Shown here: positions 1 through 8,257 of the stretch, in pieces
How positions within the stretch are numbered: position 1 is the stretch's first letter
How the letters are laid out: each line of letters starts with the position of its first letter
From: Sandaracinobacteroides hominis
GTDB lineage: Bacteria; Pseudomonadota; Alphaproteobacteria; Sphingomonadales; Sphingomonadaceae
Assembly (NCBI RefSeq): GCF_016464365.1
Contig: NZ_JADCUC010000006.1
Span: 124,001 to 188,000, forward strand
Length of the DNA stretch: 64,000 bases
Reading direction: 5' to 3'
Made by a program: the position numbers and the translations under genes
The notes under the pieces: model-generated
Databases searched by the model: none
The model's input: only the letters and a program-made list of their open reading frames with translations
Told to the model about the DNA's origin: nothing

Positions 1-1
1 C

Positions 2-781
2 GTCGCCACCCCCGGCGGCGGTCCCAACGGTCTCGCCATCGGCCCGGATGGCGCGCTTTACGTCTGCAACAACGGCGGCTTCAACTGGGGCCGTATCGAC
101 GGCATGCTGATTCCCGGCGCTGCAGCCGACAATTACGAAACCGGCCGCATCGAGCGCATCGACCTCTCAACAGGGAAGGTCGAGCGTCTGTTCGACAGCT
201 ATGAGGGACACAGGCTTTCCGGCCCGAACGACATCGTCTTCGACGCTGCGGGCGGCTTCTGGTTCACCGATCTCGGCAAGCATTTCCCGCACCACACCGA
301 CCATGGCGGGCTCTATTATGTCACGCCAGGCGGCGGGCAACTGAAGCGCGCCGTCTATGGTCCCGACATGAACGGCTGCGGCCTATCGCCTGACGGCAAG
401 ACGGTTTACACCGCGCTCACCACCCGCAGCCACATCCTCGCCTTCGACATCACCGGCCCGGGCGAAGTGGCGCCCTCGCCGCTGGCCGCCATTCCAGGTC
501 GCGTCGTTGCCGATTTCCCGGGCCGCACGCTGCTCGATTCGATGGCGGTTCTGGCCAGCGGCAAGATCGCCCAGGCGACGCTGGTGGAAAATCCTGGCAT
601 CGGCGTCGCAGACCCGGCGACCGGCGAAATCGTCTTCCACGCCTTTCCCGATCTCCTCACCACCAACATCGCCTTTGGCGGCGCCGACATGTGCGACGCT
701 GCGATCTGCCTCTCCACCACCGGCAAGCTTGCGCTCGCCCGCTGGCCGGAACCGGGATTGCGGCTTAACTACAATGCATGA
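2..781 (+). CDS. SMP-30/gluconolactonase family protein, 5' partial
   Basis: The reading frame is open from the first bases of the window, so the start codon lies upstream. The visible 259 residues form the six-bladed propeller pattern of SMP-30/gluconolactonase/LRE proteins: repeated PNGLAIGPDG, GPNDIVFDAAGGFWFTD and MNGCGLSPDGKTVY units, with Asn and Asp residues expected to hold the catalytic divalent metal. Family members hydrolyse sugar lactones or other small lactones; the substrate here cannot be read from the sequence. The stop codon overlaps the xerD start by four bases (ATGA), so the two may be translationally coupled, although no functional link is evident. The segment shows no signal peptide because the N-terminus is missing. 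Confidence 0.85.
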   Translation, partial: VATPGGGPNGLAIGPDGALYVCNNGGFNWGRIDGMLIPGAAADNYETGRIERIDLSTGKVERLFDSYEGHRLSGPNDIVFDAAGGFWFTDLGKHFPHHTDHGGLYYVTPGGGQLKRAVYGPDMNGCGLSPDGKTVYTALTTRSHILAFDITGPGEVAPSPLAAIPGRVVADFPGRTLLDSMAVLASGKIAQATLVENPGIGVADPATGEIVFHAFPDLLTTNIAFGGADMCDAAICLSTTGKLALARWPEPGLRLNYNA

Positions 782-1665
782 CGGACCTGCCTGACAGCCG
801 GGCGATCGCCACCTTCCTGGACATGCTGGCCGCCGAGCGCGGGGCAGCGGGCAACACGCTTGCCGCCTATGGTCGCGACCTGACGGGCGCTTCGGAAGCG
901 CTGGACGGGCGGCTGGCGTCCGCCACCACTACCGATCTGGAAATGCTGTTCGCAGGGTGGAGCGAGCTTGCGGCCTCCAGCATCGCCCGCAAGCGTTCGG
1001 CCTTGCGGCGGTTCTTCGGCTTCCTGCTGGCCGAGGGCATCCGACCCGACAATCCGGCACTGGCGCTGGCGTCGGTAAAGCCCGGTCGGCCCCTGCCAAA
1101 GACGCTGTCGGTCGCGGAAGTCGACCGCCTTCTGGCGACGCTGGACGAGGATATGGCCGCCAATCCCGGCCCGCAGGCCATCCGCCTGAAGGCGCTGATG
1201 GAACTGCTCTATGGCTCGGGCCTGCGCGCCACCGAGTTGGTCTCGCTGCCGCGCAATGCGATCCGCCCGCCGCAACCGTTCGCCATCGTTACCGGCAAGG
1301 GCAACAAGGAGCGGATGATTCCGCTTTCGCCCGCCGCGCTTTCGGCGGTCGAAGCTCAACTGGAGCTTGTGCCCAAGGACAGCCGATGGCTGTTTCCATC
1401 CGGCAAGACGCACCTCACACGCGTCCGCCTGTATCAGCTGGTAAAGGCGCTGGCGGCGCGGACCGGGATCGATCCGGCGCGCATTTCCCCCCACGTCCTG
1501 CGCCACGCCTTTGCCACCCATATGCTGGCGAACGGCGCAGACTTGCGCGCCCTGCAGACGCTGCTGGGGCATGCCGATATCTCCACCACCGAGATCTACA
1601 CGCATGTCGATGCGGGTCGGCTCGTCTCGACCGTCACCCGTCTGCACCCTCTATCGGAGGATTGA
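778..1665 (+). CDS. xerD: Tyrosine site-specific recombinase XerD
   Basis: This 295-residue protein has the normal XerC/XerD length. An N-terminal SAM-like core-binding domain (about residues 8-90) precedes the catalytic domain. All catalytic residues are visible: Arg150 in GSGLRATE, Lys174 in TGKGNKE, His239 and Arg242 in HVLRH, His265 in LLGHAD and the nucleophile Tyr274 in IYTHV. With XerC it resolves chromosome dimers at dif in the FtsK-coupled cell-division pathway. The choice of XerD over XerC rests on general resemblance (for example the LRHAFATHML box) and is not certain. There are no phage or integron genes around it, so it is read as the housekeeping enzyme. The start overlaps the upstream stop. 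Confidence 0.9.
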   Translation: MTDLPDSRAIATFLDMLAAERGAAGNTLAAYGRDLTGASEALDGRLASATTTDLEMLFAGWSELAASSIARKRSALRRFFGFLLAEGIRPDNPALALASVKPGRPLPKTLSVAEVDRLLATLDEDMAANPGPQAIRLKALMELLYGSGLRATELVSLPRNAIRPPQPFAIVTGKGNKERMIPLSPAALSAVEAQLELVPKDSRWLFPSGKTHLTRVRLYQLVKALAARTGIDPARISPHVLRHAFATHMLANGADLRALQTLLGHADISTTEIYTHVDAGRLVSTVTRLHPLSED

Positions 1666-1717
1666 GGTCGGCAGGTTTGAGGTCGACCGGGCACACGCAC
1701 TGTGTCACGATGCCGGA

Positions 1718-2791
1718 ATGACCATAGCGCATGTGAACGGCATCTCCACCGCAGTTCCGGACCACGACGTCCATGTCGCGTTTGAAACGTTCGTCGGCAA
1801 ACTGCTGGATGGGCGTCGCGAAGCGGCTCTGTTCAAGCGCCTCGCCGGCCGTTCGGGGATCTCGCGCCGTTTCTCCAGCTTCCGGCCGGTGGAAAACCCC
1901 GACGGTTTCGTCGCCGACGCCGAGGGTTTCTACAGCCCCGGCACCTTCCCGCCCACCAGCCGGCGGATGCAGCGCTATGGCGAAGTCGCCCCGAAACTGG
2001 CGGCAAAGGCGATCGAGGGTCTGGATACGGACCTGTCGCGCATCACCCATCTCGTCCTTGCCAGCTGCACCGGCTTCATGGCGCCCGGCCTCGATCAGGT
2101 GCTGGTGCGAAACCTGGGTCTCGATCCCGGCGTCGAGCGCACCCTGGTCGGCTATATGGGATGCTATGCCGCGGTGAACTCGCTGCGGCTGGCGCATCAC
2201 ATCGTCCGCTCCGATCCGAAGGCGCGGGTGCTGGTCGTCACGATCGAGCTGTGCACGCTGCATTTCCAGGACACGCTCGACGTTGAAAAATTGCTGTCCA
2301 TGCTGCTGTTCGGAGACGGCTGCGCGGCGGCGCTCGTCACGGCCGACGAAACCGGCGTGGCGCTGAACGAGTTCCTCAGCTTCGCGCTTCCGGAATCGCA
2401 GGGCCTCATCACCTGGGATATCGGCGACACCGGCTTCGACATGCATCTCTCCGGCCATGTGCCGCAGCACATCCAGCGCGCCATGGCGGACGAGCGGATG
2501 CGCAACGCCGCCGATGGCGTGCTGCGCGGACGGCCAGCCGAAGACTATGGCATTTTCGCTGTGCACGCCGGCGGCAAGGCGATCCTCGACGCGGTCGAAA
2601 CCGGGCTGGAGCTGGCGAAGGACAGGCTGGACTGGTCGCGCGGCGTGCTGAAGGATTTCGGCAACATGAGCTCGGCGACGCTGATGTTCGTGCTGCAGCG
2701 GATTCTGGCCGGGGCGCAGCCGGGCAATGGGCTGGCGATGGCGTTCGGGCCGGGCCTTGCCTGCGAGACGTTCACCTTCAAGAAGCTCTGA
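1718..2791 (+). CDS. Type III polyketide synthase (chalcone/stilbene synthase family)
   Basis: The 357-residue protein matches the usual family length when started at the ATG at 1718, which gives MTIAHVNGISTAVPDHDV; longer starts would run into xerD. The Cys-His-Asn triad is complete: Cys149 in GYMGCYAA, His283 in AVHAGG and Asn316 in FGNMSSATL, the last being near-invariant in the family. Such enzymes extend an acyl-CoA starter with malonyl-CoA and cyclise the chain to resorcinols, pyrones or phloroglucinols. A methyltransferase and an FAD oxidoreductase follow with 2-base spacing and a 4-base overlap, giving a compact three-gene pathway. Bacterial cassettes of this layout often make alkylresorcinols or alkylpyrones and methylated quinones; that product class is inference. 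Confidence 0.92.
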   Translation: MTIAHVNGISTAVPDHDVHVAFETFVGKLLDGRREAALFKRLAGRSGISRRFSSFRPVENPDGFVADAEGFYSPGTFPPTSRRMQRYGEVAPKLAAKAIEGLDTDLSRITHLVLASCTGFMAPGLDQVLVRNLGLDPGVERTLVGYMGCYAAVNSLRLAHHIVRSDPKARVLVVTIELCTLHFQDTLDVEKLLSMLLFGDGCAAALVTADETGVALNEFLSFALPESQGLITWDIGDTGFDMHLSGHVPQHIQRAMADERMRNAADGVLRGRPAEDYGIFAVHAGGKAILDAVETGLELAKDRLDWSRGVLKDFGNMSSATLMFVLQRILAGAQPGNGLAMAFGPGLACETFTFKKL

Positions 2792-2793
2792 CC

Positions 2794-3510
2794 GTGCAAG
2801 CCTGGCCGGATTTCTCGGCCCGCAGCGACGAGCCGGAGTGGATGGACACGCAGGCGATCCCGCTTGCCGACTTCGCCGGCTGCCTCGCCGATCTGGAGCA
2901 GGTCAACCGGCTGCTCTTTGCGGCACATCCCACGATGGCGTTCCTGCAACGCCTCACCGCCGGCTGGCCGCAGGGAACCGAACTGCGCGTGGCCGATCTC
3001 GGCTATGGGCAGGGCGCCATGCTGCGGCGAATCCATCTATGGGCCGAAAGACGCGGTCTGCGTCCGCGGCTGACGGGCATCGATCTCAATCCGCAGTGTC
3101 GCGAACTGGCGATAGCCAATACGCCGTCCGCCATGCGCATCGATTGGCATCAGGGCGATCTGTTCGACTGGAGCCCGGCCGAGCAGCCGCATGCGATCAT
3201 CAGCGCCCTGTTCACCCATCATCTGACGAACGGACAGGTGGTGCGCCTGCTGCGCTGGCAGGAGCAGACAGCAAGCCACGGCTGGTTCATCAACGATCTG
3301 CATCGGCACTGGCTGGCGTGGGGCAGCTTCCGGATGCTGGCGTGGACGATGGGCTGGCATCGCTTTGTCCGGCATGACGGCGCGCTCAGCGTCCGCCGCG
3401 CGTTCGTGGCGGAGGAATGGAGGGTGCTGCTGGCGCAGGCCGGCATTTCCGATGCCCGGCTGCGCTGGCACCCGATGTTTCGCCTCTGCGTCGGGCGCCT
3501 GAAGGCATGA
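2794..3510 (+). CDS. Class I SAM-dependent methyltransferase of the polyketide cassette
   Basis: It starts with GTG two bases after the polyketide synthase stop and encodes 238 residues. The SAM-binding motif I is ADLGYGQGAMLRRI (about residues 68-81), with the acidic motif II end in LTGIDLNPQC. Motif IV-like HAIISALFTHHLTN follows. The glycine-rich loop is slightly unusual (GYGQG rather than GxGxG). Position between a type III synthase and a flavoenzyme suggests that it O- or C-methylates the aromatic polyketide or its oxidised form. The C-terminal third contains a DLHRHWLAWGSFRMLAW segment compatible with a hydrophobic substrate. It overlaps the next gene by four bases. Confidence 0.85.
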   Translation: MQAWPDFSARSDEPEWMDTQAIPLADFAGCLADLEQVNRLLFAAHPTMAFLQRLTAGWPQGTELRVADLGYGQGAMLRRIHLWAERRGLRPRLTGIDLNPQCRELAIANTPSAMRIDWHQGDLFDWSPAEQPHAIISALFTHHLTNGQVVRLLRWQEQTASHGWFINDLHRHWLAWGSFRMLAWTMGWHRFVRHDGALSVRRAFVAEEWRVLLAQAGISDARLRWHPMFRLCVGRLKA

Positions 3511-4631
3511 GCCGCGACGCGCTGATTGTCGGCGGCGGCCCGGCGGGGGCGGCGGCCGCCATCTGGCTTGCGCGGGCCGGCTGGCCGGTGACGCTGTGGG
3601 AAAAGGAGCGCCACCCCGCGCACAAGATCTGCGGCGAGTTCCTCAGCTGGGAGGCGCAGACATGGCTCGCCCGGCTCGGGCTCGATCTGGAGGCTCTGGG
3701 CGCCGTTTCCATCGAAAAGCTTCGGCTGGTAACGGCGACCCGCTCGGCGGTATCGGGGCTGGGCTTTGTCGCCCGCTCTGTCACCCGGCGCGCGCTGGAC
3801 GCAGCCCTGCTGGAGATCGCAATGCAAGCCGGCGCCGATGTGCAGCGCGGCATCAGCGCGCGGGAAGTGAAGCCTGACGGTGCCGTAGTTGCGTCGACCA
3901 CGCTTGTCCGACCGGCGAACCTGCTGCTCGCGACGGGCAAGCATGACCTGCGCGGGATCGGCCGCCCCGGCGAGGGCACGTTGAACGGGCAGCTGGGTTT
4001 CAAGGCCTATTTCCGTCTCACCCCGGCCGAGCGCTCCGCTCTCTCCGGCCATGTCGAGCTGATCCTGTTCCAGGGCGGCTATGCCGGGCTGCAGATGGTG
4101 GAGCGCGATGCCGCCAATCTCTGCTTCCTGGTGTCGCCCGAACGGTGGAAGCGACTTGGCGGCGATTTTACGGCGCTGCTGGCCGACCTTTCCGCAGAAG
4201 TCCCGCATCTGGGCCAGCGGTTGGCCGGCGCCGTGCCGTTGCTGGATCGGCCGCTTGCCATTTCCGGCGTACCCTATGGCTTTCTCCATCGTCCCGTGAA
4301 GGGCGTGGCGGAGCCTGGCTGGCGACTGGGCGATCAGGCGGCCGTCATCCCCAGCTTTACCGGAGACGGGATGAGCCTTGCGCTGCACAGTGCGCGGCTG
4401 GCAACCGAAGCGCTGCTGACCGGGGCGGGGCAGGGCGCCTATTACCGGCGGCTGGCGAAGGATGCCGGCGGCGCGGTGCGGCGGGCGGCGTGGCTGCAGC
4501 GGCGGTCGGACGACGGCCTGTGGCGGGATCGGGTGGCAGCTGTGCTGGCGCTGGCGCCGGGGCTGATGCGCGTAGGGGTTGGGTTTACGCGGTTGGGGCG
4601 TGGAGCTGTTGGGCGGGCCTTGGCGGTTTAG
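3507..4631 (+). CDS. FAD-dependent oxidoreductase (geranylgeranyl-reductase/hydroxylase-like)
   Basis: The 374-residue product opens with the dinucleotide-binding motif LIVGGGPAGAAAAIWLARAG directly after the start, and the ATG at 3507 overlaps the methyltransferase stop (ATGA). A second FAD motif, GDQAAVIPSFTGDGMSLAL, lies around residues 275-300. This is the p-hydroxybenzoate hydroxylase/geranylgeranyl reductase fold. In type III polyketide cassettes such enzymes typically hydroxylate the aromatic ring, and I infer that role here; reduction of a prenyl or alkyl chain is the alternative. It is the last gene of the cassette and is followed by a strong hairpin terminator at 4747-4765. Confidence 0.85.
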   Translation: MSRDALIVGGGPAGAAAAIWLARAGWPVTLWEKERHPAHKICGEFLSWEAQTWLARLGLDLEALGAVSIEKLRLVTATRSAVSGLGFVARSVTRRALDAALLEIAMQAGADVQRGISAREVKPDGAVVASTTLVRPANLLLATGKHDLRGIGRPGEGTLNGQLGFKAYFRLTPAERSALSGHVELILFQGGYAGLQMVERDAANLCFLVSPERWKRLGGDFTALLADLSAEVPHLGQRLAGAVPLLDRPLAISGVPYGFLHRPVKGVAEPGWRLGDQAAVIPSFTGDGMSLALHSARLATEALLTGAGQGAYYRRLAKDAGGAVRRAAWLQRRSDDGLWRDRVAAVLALAPGLMRVGVGFTRLGRGAVGRALAV

Positions 4632-4671
4632 GCCGGTGTCGGCGGTTGGATCCGGCCGGCGGCTGAGCCGC

Positions 4672-4830
4672 CGAGTCCGGTTTGGGTTTAAGGAAAGAAG
4701 CAAAAGAAAGGTGCGGGCCAAGCCCGCTCGTCGGACGAGTCAAAAAGGCGGGGTTCTGCCCCGCCCTTTTGCTCGCCGGCCGTGTCTCCAGCGAGTCTGT
4801 GCGTTAGCGCTTTGCGCTAATCACAGCCGC
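4672..4830 (+). repeat. Modular intergenic repeat, copy A
   Basis: This region shares an ordered series of blocks with 59662-59848: GAGTCCG then GTTTGGG, AAGGAAA, AAGCAAAAGAAA, a short GC hairpin with an AA-containing loop (GCGGGC/GCCCGC here), GTCGGAC, a second GC hairpin, GCCGGCCG, GCGAGTCTG, and a hairpin TTAGCGC-TTT-GCGCTAA (4804-4820) followed by CAGCCGC. It sits between convergent genes. The shared order with diverged hairpin arms and conserved single-stranded blocks suggests a dispersed element with selected structure rather than chance. The second hairpin is the terminator listed separately. Confidence 0.7.
4747..4765. terminator. Bidirectional intrinsic terminator
   Basis: The stem GGCGGGG/CCCCGCC closes a TTCTG loop, is preceded by AAAAA and followed by CTTTT. 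The flanking A and T tracts let it act on both strands, which fits its place between the FAD oxidoreductase (+) and the SWIB gene (-). Confidence 0.8.
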
Positions 4831-5085
4831 TTACGACAGATGCTTTGCCAGGTGCTTGTTCATCTCGAACATCGTCACGCTGTCCACGCCGAAAACCGGC
4901 TTCAGCTTCGCATCGGCGTTGATGCGGCGCTTGTCCTTCGGATCCTGAAGATTGTTGGCCTTGATATAGTCCCACACCTTCTTGACGACCTCGCCCCGTG
5001 CGAGCTTGTCGCTGCCGACAACGGCAGCCAGCTGCGGCGAGGGCGTCAGGGGCGTCTGAAGTGCGTTCGGTTTCTTGTCGGCCAT
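4831..5085 (-). CDS. SWIB/MDM2 domain protein
   Basis: An 84-residue protein starting MADKKPNALQ, with a strong GGGAGAGGG ribosome site in front of the ATG at 5085. The single domain covers about residues 14-84: the pattern LQTPLTPSPQLAAVVG, LARGEVVKKVWDYIKANNLQ, RRINADAKLKPVFG and MFEMNKHLAKHL is the SWIB/MDM2 fold known from eukaryotic SWI/SNF subunits and from stand-alone bacterial proteins. The bacterial function is poorly known; a DNA- or chromatin-associated role is usually assumed. It stands alone, convergent to the polyketide cassette, with a long divergent intergenic region upstream. Confidence 0.88.
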   Translation of the reverse strand: MADKKPNALQTPLTPSPQLAAVVGSDKLARGEVVKKVWDYIKANNLQDPKDKRRINADAKLKPVFGVDSVTMFEMNKHLAKHLS

Positions 5086-5676
5086 CTGGTCCCTCTCCCT
5101 ATCACCCATAGCCGGGCCGGCCACATGGCCGGGCGCCGGCAAACTTTGCCACGGGGCCGGCCTATCGAATGCACCGAACCCGCAAACAAGGTCCAGCGAG
5201 CGACATCGCCCCGACCCTTGTGGCTCCCTCATTTCACTGCTTTTTGCCTTCGTCAAACGCGAAAGAGCCGCTTTTGCTCCCAATGGAGCGATTTTTGCGC
5301 TTTTGTGGCAAAGAGCACGCTGTTGCAGCGCTGAGGAAGCCGCTGAAAGCGAGCCTGCGGGGGTTCTGACGACCGGATACGGCCATAACATGCTTAAACC
5401 CGCCGCAATTGCGCCCGTGAATCGGCGGATTCGAATGCGATTTCAACCCTTGTGAGATATTGGGTTAACCTGTCAGCCGGTTGGGAAAAGTTGCGTAAAA
5501 AGCACAGTTTGTGTCGATTTCCTTTGGCACCGTGCGAGCCGGTTGATTGGATGGAATCACAAGTTTACAGTTAACGTCTGCGGAGAGTGCTATTGCATCC
5601 CTCGTGGCAAAACTGGCGAAGAAAACCATATAAGCGCCAGGTACAACAATGACGGGTCAGGACTGGACAGAATCTA
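5086..5676. other. 591-base intergenic region between divergent SWIB and response-regulator genes
   Basis: No convincing gene is seen here. It must hold the promoters of both flanking genes. It is less GC-rich than the surrounding genes. On the + strand a small hairpin GCTCC-CAAT-GGAGC (5276-5289) is followed by TTTTT, which could end a short transcript, but the stem is only five pairs. A 15-codon upstream frame starts at 5649 and overlaps the start of the response regulator; nothing shows that it is translated. Confidence 0.5.
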
Positions 5677-6402
5677 ATGCGGTGCGCGGTACTTGACGAT
5701 GACAAGGCGCAGACGGAGCTTGTAGCCAAGCTGCTGGCTGATGCCGGCCATCAATGCGAGGTGTTCCACCAGGGGCGCAGCCTGATCAACAGGCTGCGGC
5801 AGGATACGTTCGACCTCCTCGTCATCGACTGGAACATGCCCGGCATGTCCGGCATCGAAGTGCTGGAAAATGTCCGTCAGGGCCAGCATGCCACCCTGCC
5901 AATCCTGATGATCACCAGCCGCTCCGACGACGAGGATGTGGTGATGGGTCTGGCCGCGGGTGCCGACGATTATATCGTGAAGCCGCTCAACACGACCATC
6001 TTCATGGCCCGCGTAGAGGCAGCTCTGCGCCGCGCCCAGCTCAACAAGCCGCAGAAGTCCACCGCTTCCTATGGCGCCTATACCTTCGACGTGCCGACCG
6101 AAACCGCGACAGTCCATGGCGAGACGGTGAAGCTGACTGCCAAGGAAATGGCGCTGGCGATGATGCTGTTCGAGAACATGTCGCGGCCGTTGTCCCGCAG
6201 CTATCTGCTGGAGAGCATCTGGGGCCAGAGCCCCGAGGCCGAGACGCGCACGCTCGACGCCCATGTGTCGCGCATTCGCTCCAAGCTGAACCTTCGGGCT
6301 GAAAACGGCTTCCGCGTGCTCCCGGTCTATTCCTACGGCTATCGTCTCGAACCCACCAACGCGCAGTCGTCCGACGGCGGCGCGGACGAGATGGCCGCCT
6401 AG
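5677..6402 (+). CDS. OmpR/PhoB-family response regulator
   Basis: 241 residues with a receiver domain (residues 2-117) and a winged-helix trans_reg_C domain (about 135-228). The acidic pocket Asp7-Asp9, phosphoacceptor Asp51 in VIDWNMPG, Thr80 and Lys102 in IVKPL are all present. The effector domain shows the expected LTAKEMALAMMLFENM, SRSYLLESIWG and RTLDAHVSRIRSKL helices. An in-frame stop at 5650 excludes a longer start. Its start is poorly served by a ribosome site. It lies 5 bases ahead of the FecR-like gene and two genes ahead of a CHASE2 histidine kinase, its probable phosphodonor. Confidence 0.93.
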   Translation: MRCAVLDDDKAQTELVAKLLADAGHQCEVFHQGRSLINRLRQDTFDLLVIDWNMPGMSGIEVLENVRQGQHATLPILMITSRSDDEDVVMGLAAGADDYIVKPLNTTIFMARVEAALRRAQLNKPQKSTASYGAYTFDVPTETATVHGETVKLTAKEMALAMMLFENMSRPLSRSYLLESIWGQSPEAETRTLDAHVSRIRSKLNLRAENGFRVLPVYSYGYRLEPTNAQSSDGGADEMAA

Positions 6403-6407
6403 CCGCC

Positions 6408-8183
6408 ATGCGCTTCGCTGGTCCCACCCTGCTGCTGTTGCTGGCCGCAACTGCACCGGCGCTCCCCAACGGGGCGCGTCTGGAGCAGCGTCAACGTGCG
6501 CAGGCGGAAGCGACCGACGAAATCATCATCTACAAGACCAAGCCCGGCGACACGCTGCAGTCGCTGGCGGGCAAATGGTTTGAACGGCCGGAAGACTGGC
6601 GGCGGGCACAAGCGCTCAACAAGCTGAAGGACCCGTCCGACATTCCGGCGGGCACGGCCCTTCGCCTGCGCAGCGTCTGGCTGAAGACCAATCCCATCGC
6701 CGCCGAACTGGCTGCCTTCCGCGGCGACGTGCGCGTGGTGCGCGGCAAGGCCGGTCAGCCGGTGGCCAAGGGCATGGCGCTAGCCGAAGGCGACATCATC
6801 GAGACCGGCGCCAACGGCTATGCCACACTGACGCTGCCGGACAACAGCCAGGTTTCGCTGCCGTCGGCCAGCCGCATCCGCCTTGCGCGCCTGCGCCAGG
6901 TGCCGATGTCCGATTCGATCGATCGGCGCTTCACCTTGGAGCAGGGGCGTTCCGAGGCGAAGGTCACGCCGATGTCCAATCCGGCATCGCGCTTCCTGAT
7001 CAGCACGCCGGTGGCGGTGGCCGCCGTCCGCGGCACGCAATTCAAGGTGACCTACACCCCGGAAGAGCTGAAGGCGGCAACCGTCGTCACCGAAGGCAAG
7101 GTCGCCGTTTCCCGCATCGGCGGCATCGAGGAAGTTCTGGTGCGCGCCGACTATGGCAACATCACCACCTCCAAAGGCGCTTCCAAGGCGTTCGCGCTTC
7201 TGCCGGCGCCCGCCGTCGAAACGCCCGAACGGCTGCAGGACGCCAAGGCCGTTACCTTCCGGCTGAAGCCCGTGAACGGGGCAGTGAAGTATCTCGTCGA
7301 GATCGCCGCCGACGCCGGCTTCGTCGACCGAGTCGGCAGCGTGGAGACCACGGACACGCTCGCCGTATTCGATGGCGTGCCCAACGGCGACTATCATGTC
7401 CGCGCCTTTGCCATCGACAACCTTGGGCTCACGGGCCGGCCGGTCGAATATGCGTTCACGCGCAGCTATGATGGACCGACGGCCGATGCAGATGGCAATG
7501 GCAAGAACGACAAGGCCGAGGAAATCGCGCGCCTGGGTGAAGAAATGCAGCCCGAATTCAACTGGTTCGAGGGCGAATCCGGCGATCTGCTGCTGGCGGT
7601 ATCTGACGGTGGCGGTGGCGGCTTCGGCGCCGACCCGATTGTTCCGGGCGCTGACGTCGGCCTGATCCCTATCGAAGAGGCTGCTCAAGATCCTGTTGCC
7701 GGACTTCCCGAGGTCAGCCAGCCTGAAAGCGGCGGCTTCCTCGGTGGCGCGGGCGGTAGCGGCGGCGGCGGTGCTGGCGGTAGCGGCGGCGGCCGTGGTG
7801 GCGGTGCTGGCGGCGGCGGTGCTGGCGGCGGCGGTGCTGGCGGCGGCGGTGCTGGCGGTGGCGGTGCTGGCGGTGGTGGTCAGGGTGGCAGCGGTCCCTC
7901 CGATCCCGATGGCCCGGTAGTCCTGCCACCGGTCGATCCCGTTCCGCCCGGCGGAAGCGATGGCGGCCCGCAGATCATTCCTGTCGATCCCGATCCCCCT
8001 ACCGGCCTTCCCGGCGACGGTGGGCAGGGGCCCGTGAACGGCGGCCCCGACGAAACCCCGACCAATCCGCCCTTCGTTCCCGGAAGCACCATTCCCGAAC
8101 CGGCTGTCTGGGGCATGCTGATTTCCGGCTTCGGGCTGGTCGGTCTTGCCCTGCGCCGTCGGCGCACGATCGCCCGCGCCTGA
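6408..8183 (+). CDS. LysM/FecR-domain exported protein with PEP-type sorting tail
   Basis: 591 residues. A signal peptide (about residues 1-20) is followed by a LysM domain near residues 43-85 (IYKTKPGDTLQSLAGKWF ... IPAGTALRLR), a FecR domain near 100-235 (GDVRVVRGKAGQPV, LPDNSQVSLPSASRIRL, TPVAVAAVRGTQFKVTY) and a fibronectin-like region near 270-350 (KAVTFRLKPVNGAVKYLVEI, GDYHVRAFAIDNLGLTG). A flexible Gly-rich stretch with tandem GGGGA units (about 446-493) and Pro/Asp-rich linker lead to the C-terminal IPEPAVWGMLISGFG then RRRR, a PEP-type sorting signal. It probably lies in the envelope and senses or binds peptidoglycan. FecR proteins classically pass signals to sigma regulators, but here the partner is a two-component pair. 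Confidence 0.87.
   Translation: MRFAGPTLLLLLAATAPALPNGARLEQRQRAQAEATDEIIIYKTKPGDTLQSLAGKWFERPEDWRRAQALNKLKDPSDIPAGTALRLRSVWLKTNPIAAELAAFRGDVRVVRGKAGQPVAKGMALAEGDIIETGANGYATLTLPDNSQVSLPSASRIRLARLRQVPMSDSIDRRFTLEQGRSEAKVTPMSNPASRFLISTPVAVAAVRGTQFKVTYTPEELKAATVVTEGKVAVSRIGGIEEVLVRADYGNITTSKGASKAFALLPAPAVETPERLQDAKAVTFRLKPVNGAVKYLVEIAADAGFVDRVGSVETTDTLAVFDGVPNGDYHVRAFAIDNLGLTGRPVEYAFTRSYDGPTADADGNGKNDKAEEIARLGEEMQPEFNWFEGESGDLLLAVSDGGGGGFGADPIVPGADVGLIPIEEAAQDPVAGLPEVSQPESGGFLGGAGGSGGGGAGGSGGGRGGGAGGGGAGGGGAGGGGAGGGGAGGGGQGGSGPSDPDGPVVLPPVDPVPPGGSDGGPQIIPVDPDPPTGLPGDGGQGPVNGGPDETPTNPPFVPGSTIPEPAVWGMLISGFGLVGLALRRRRTIARA
7746..7886 (+). repeat. In-frame Gly-Ala tandem repeat coding tract
   Basis: The DNA repeats a 15-base unit built from GGCGGCGGTGCTGGC with small variations, giving GGGGA protein repeats. 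It encodes the flexible linker of the FecR-like protein. Length should be prone to slippage and stays in frame whenever whole units are gained or lost. Confidence 0.85.
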
Positions 8184-8257
8184 AGCTGCGCCGAAGGATT
8201 CGGCCTGCATCTCCAGGGTGGATTCCCCCGCGCAACGGATTGGCCTAGCCTGAAACC

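Noticed and set aside
778-1665. The recombinase as sign of a prophage, integron or genomic island.
   Set aside because: No phage, attachment-site or cargo genes are nearby, and the protein has XerD length and motifs; it reads as the housekeeping enzyme.
5234-5446. Small open frames in the SWIB/response-regulator spacer.
   Set aside because: No ribosome sites, domain or coding-like composition supports them.
7746-7886. Tandem repeats as a possible CRISPR array.
   Set aside because: There are no spacers of even length; the repeats are in-frame codons of a Gly-rich linker.
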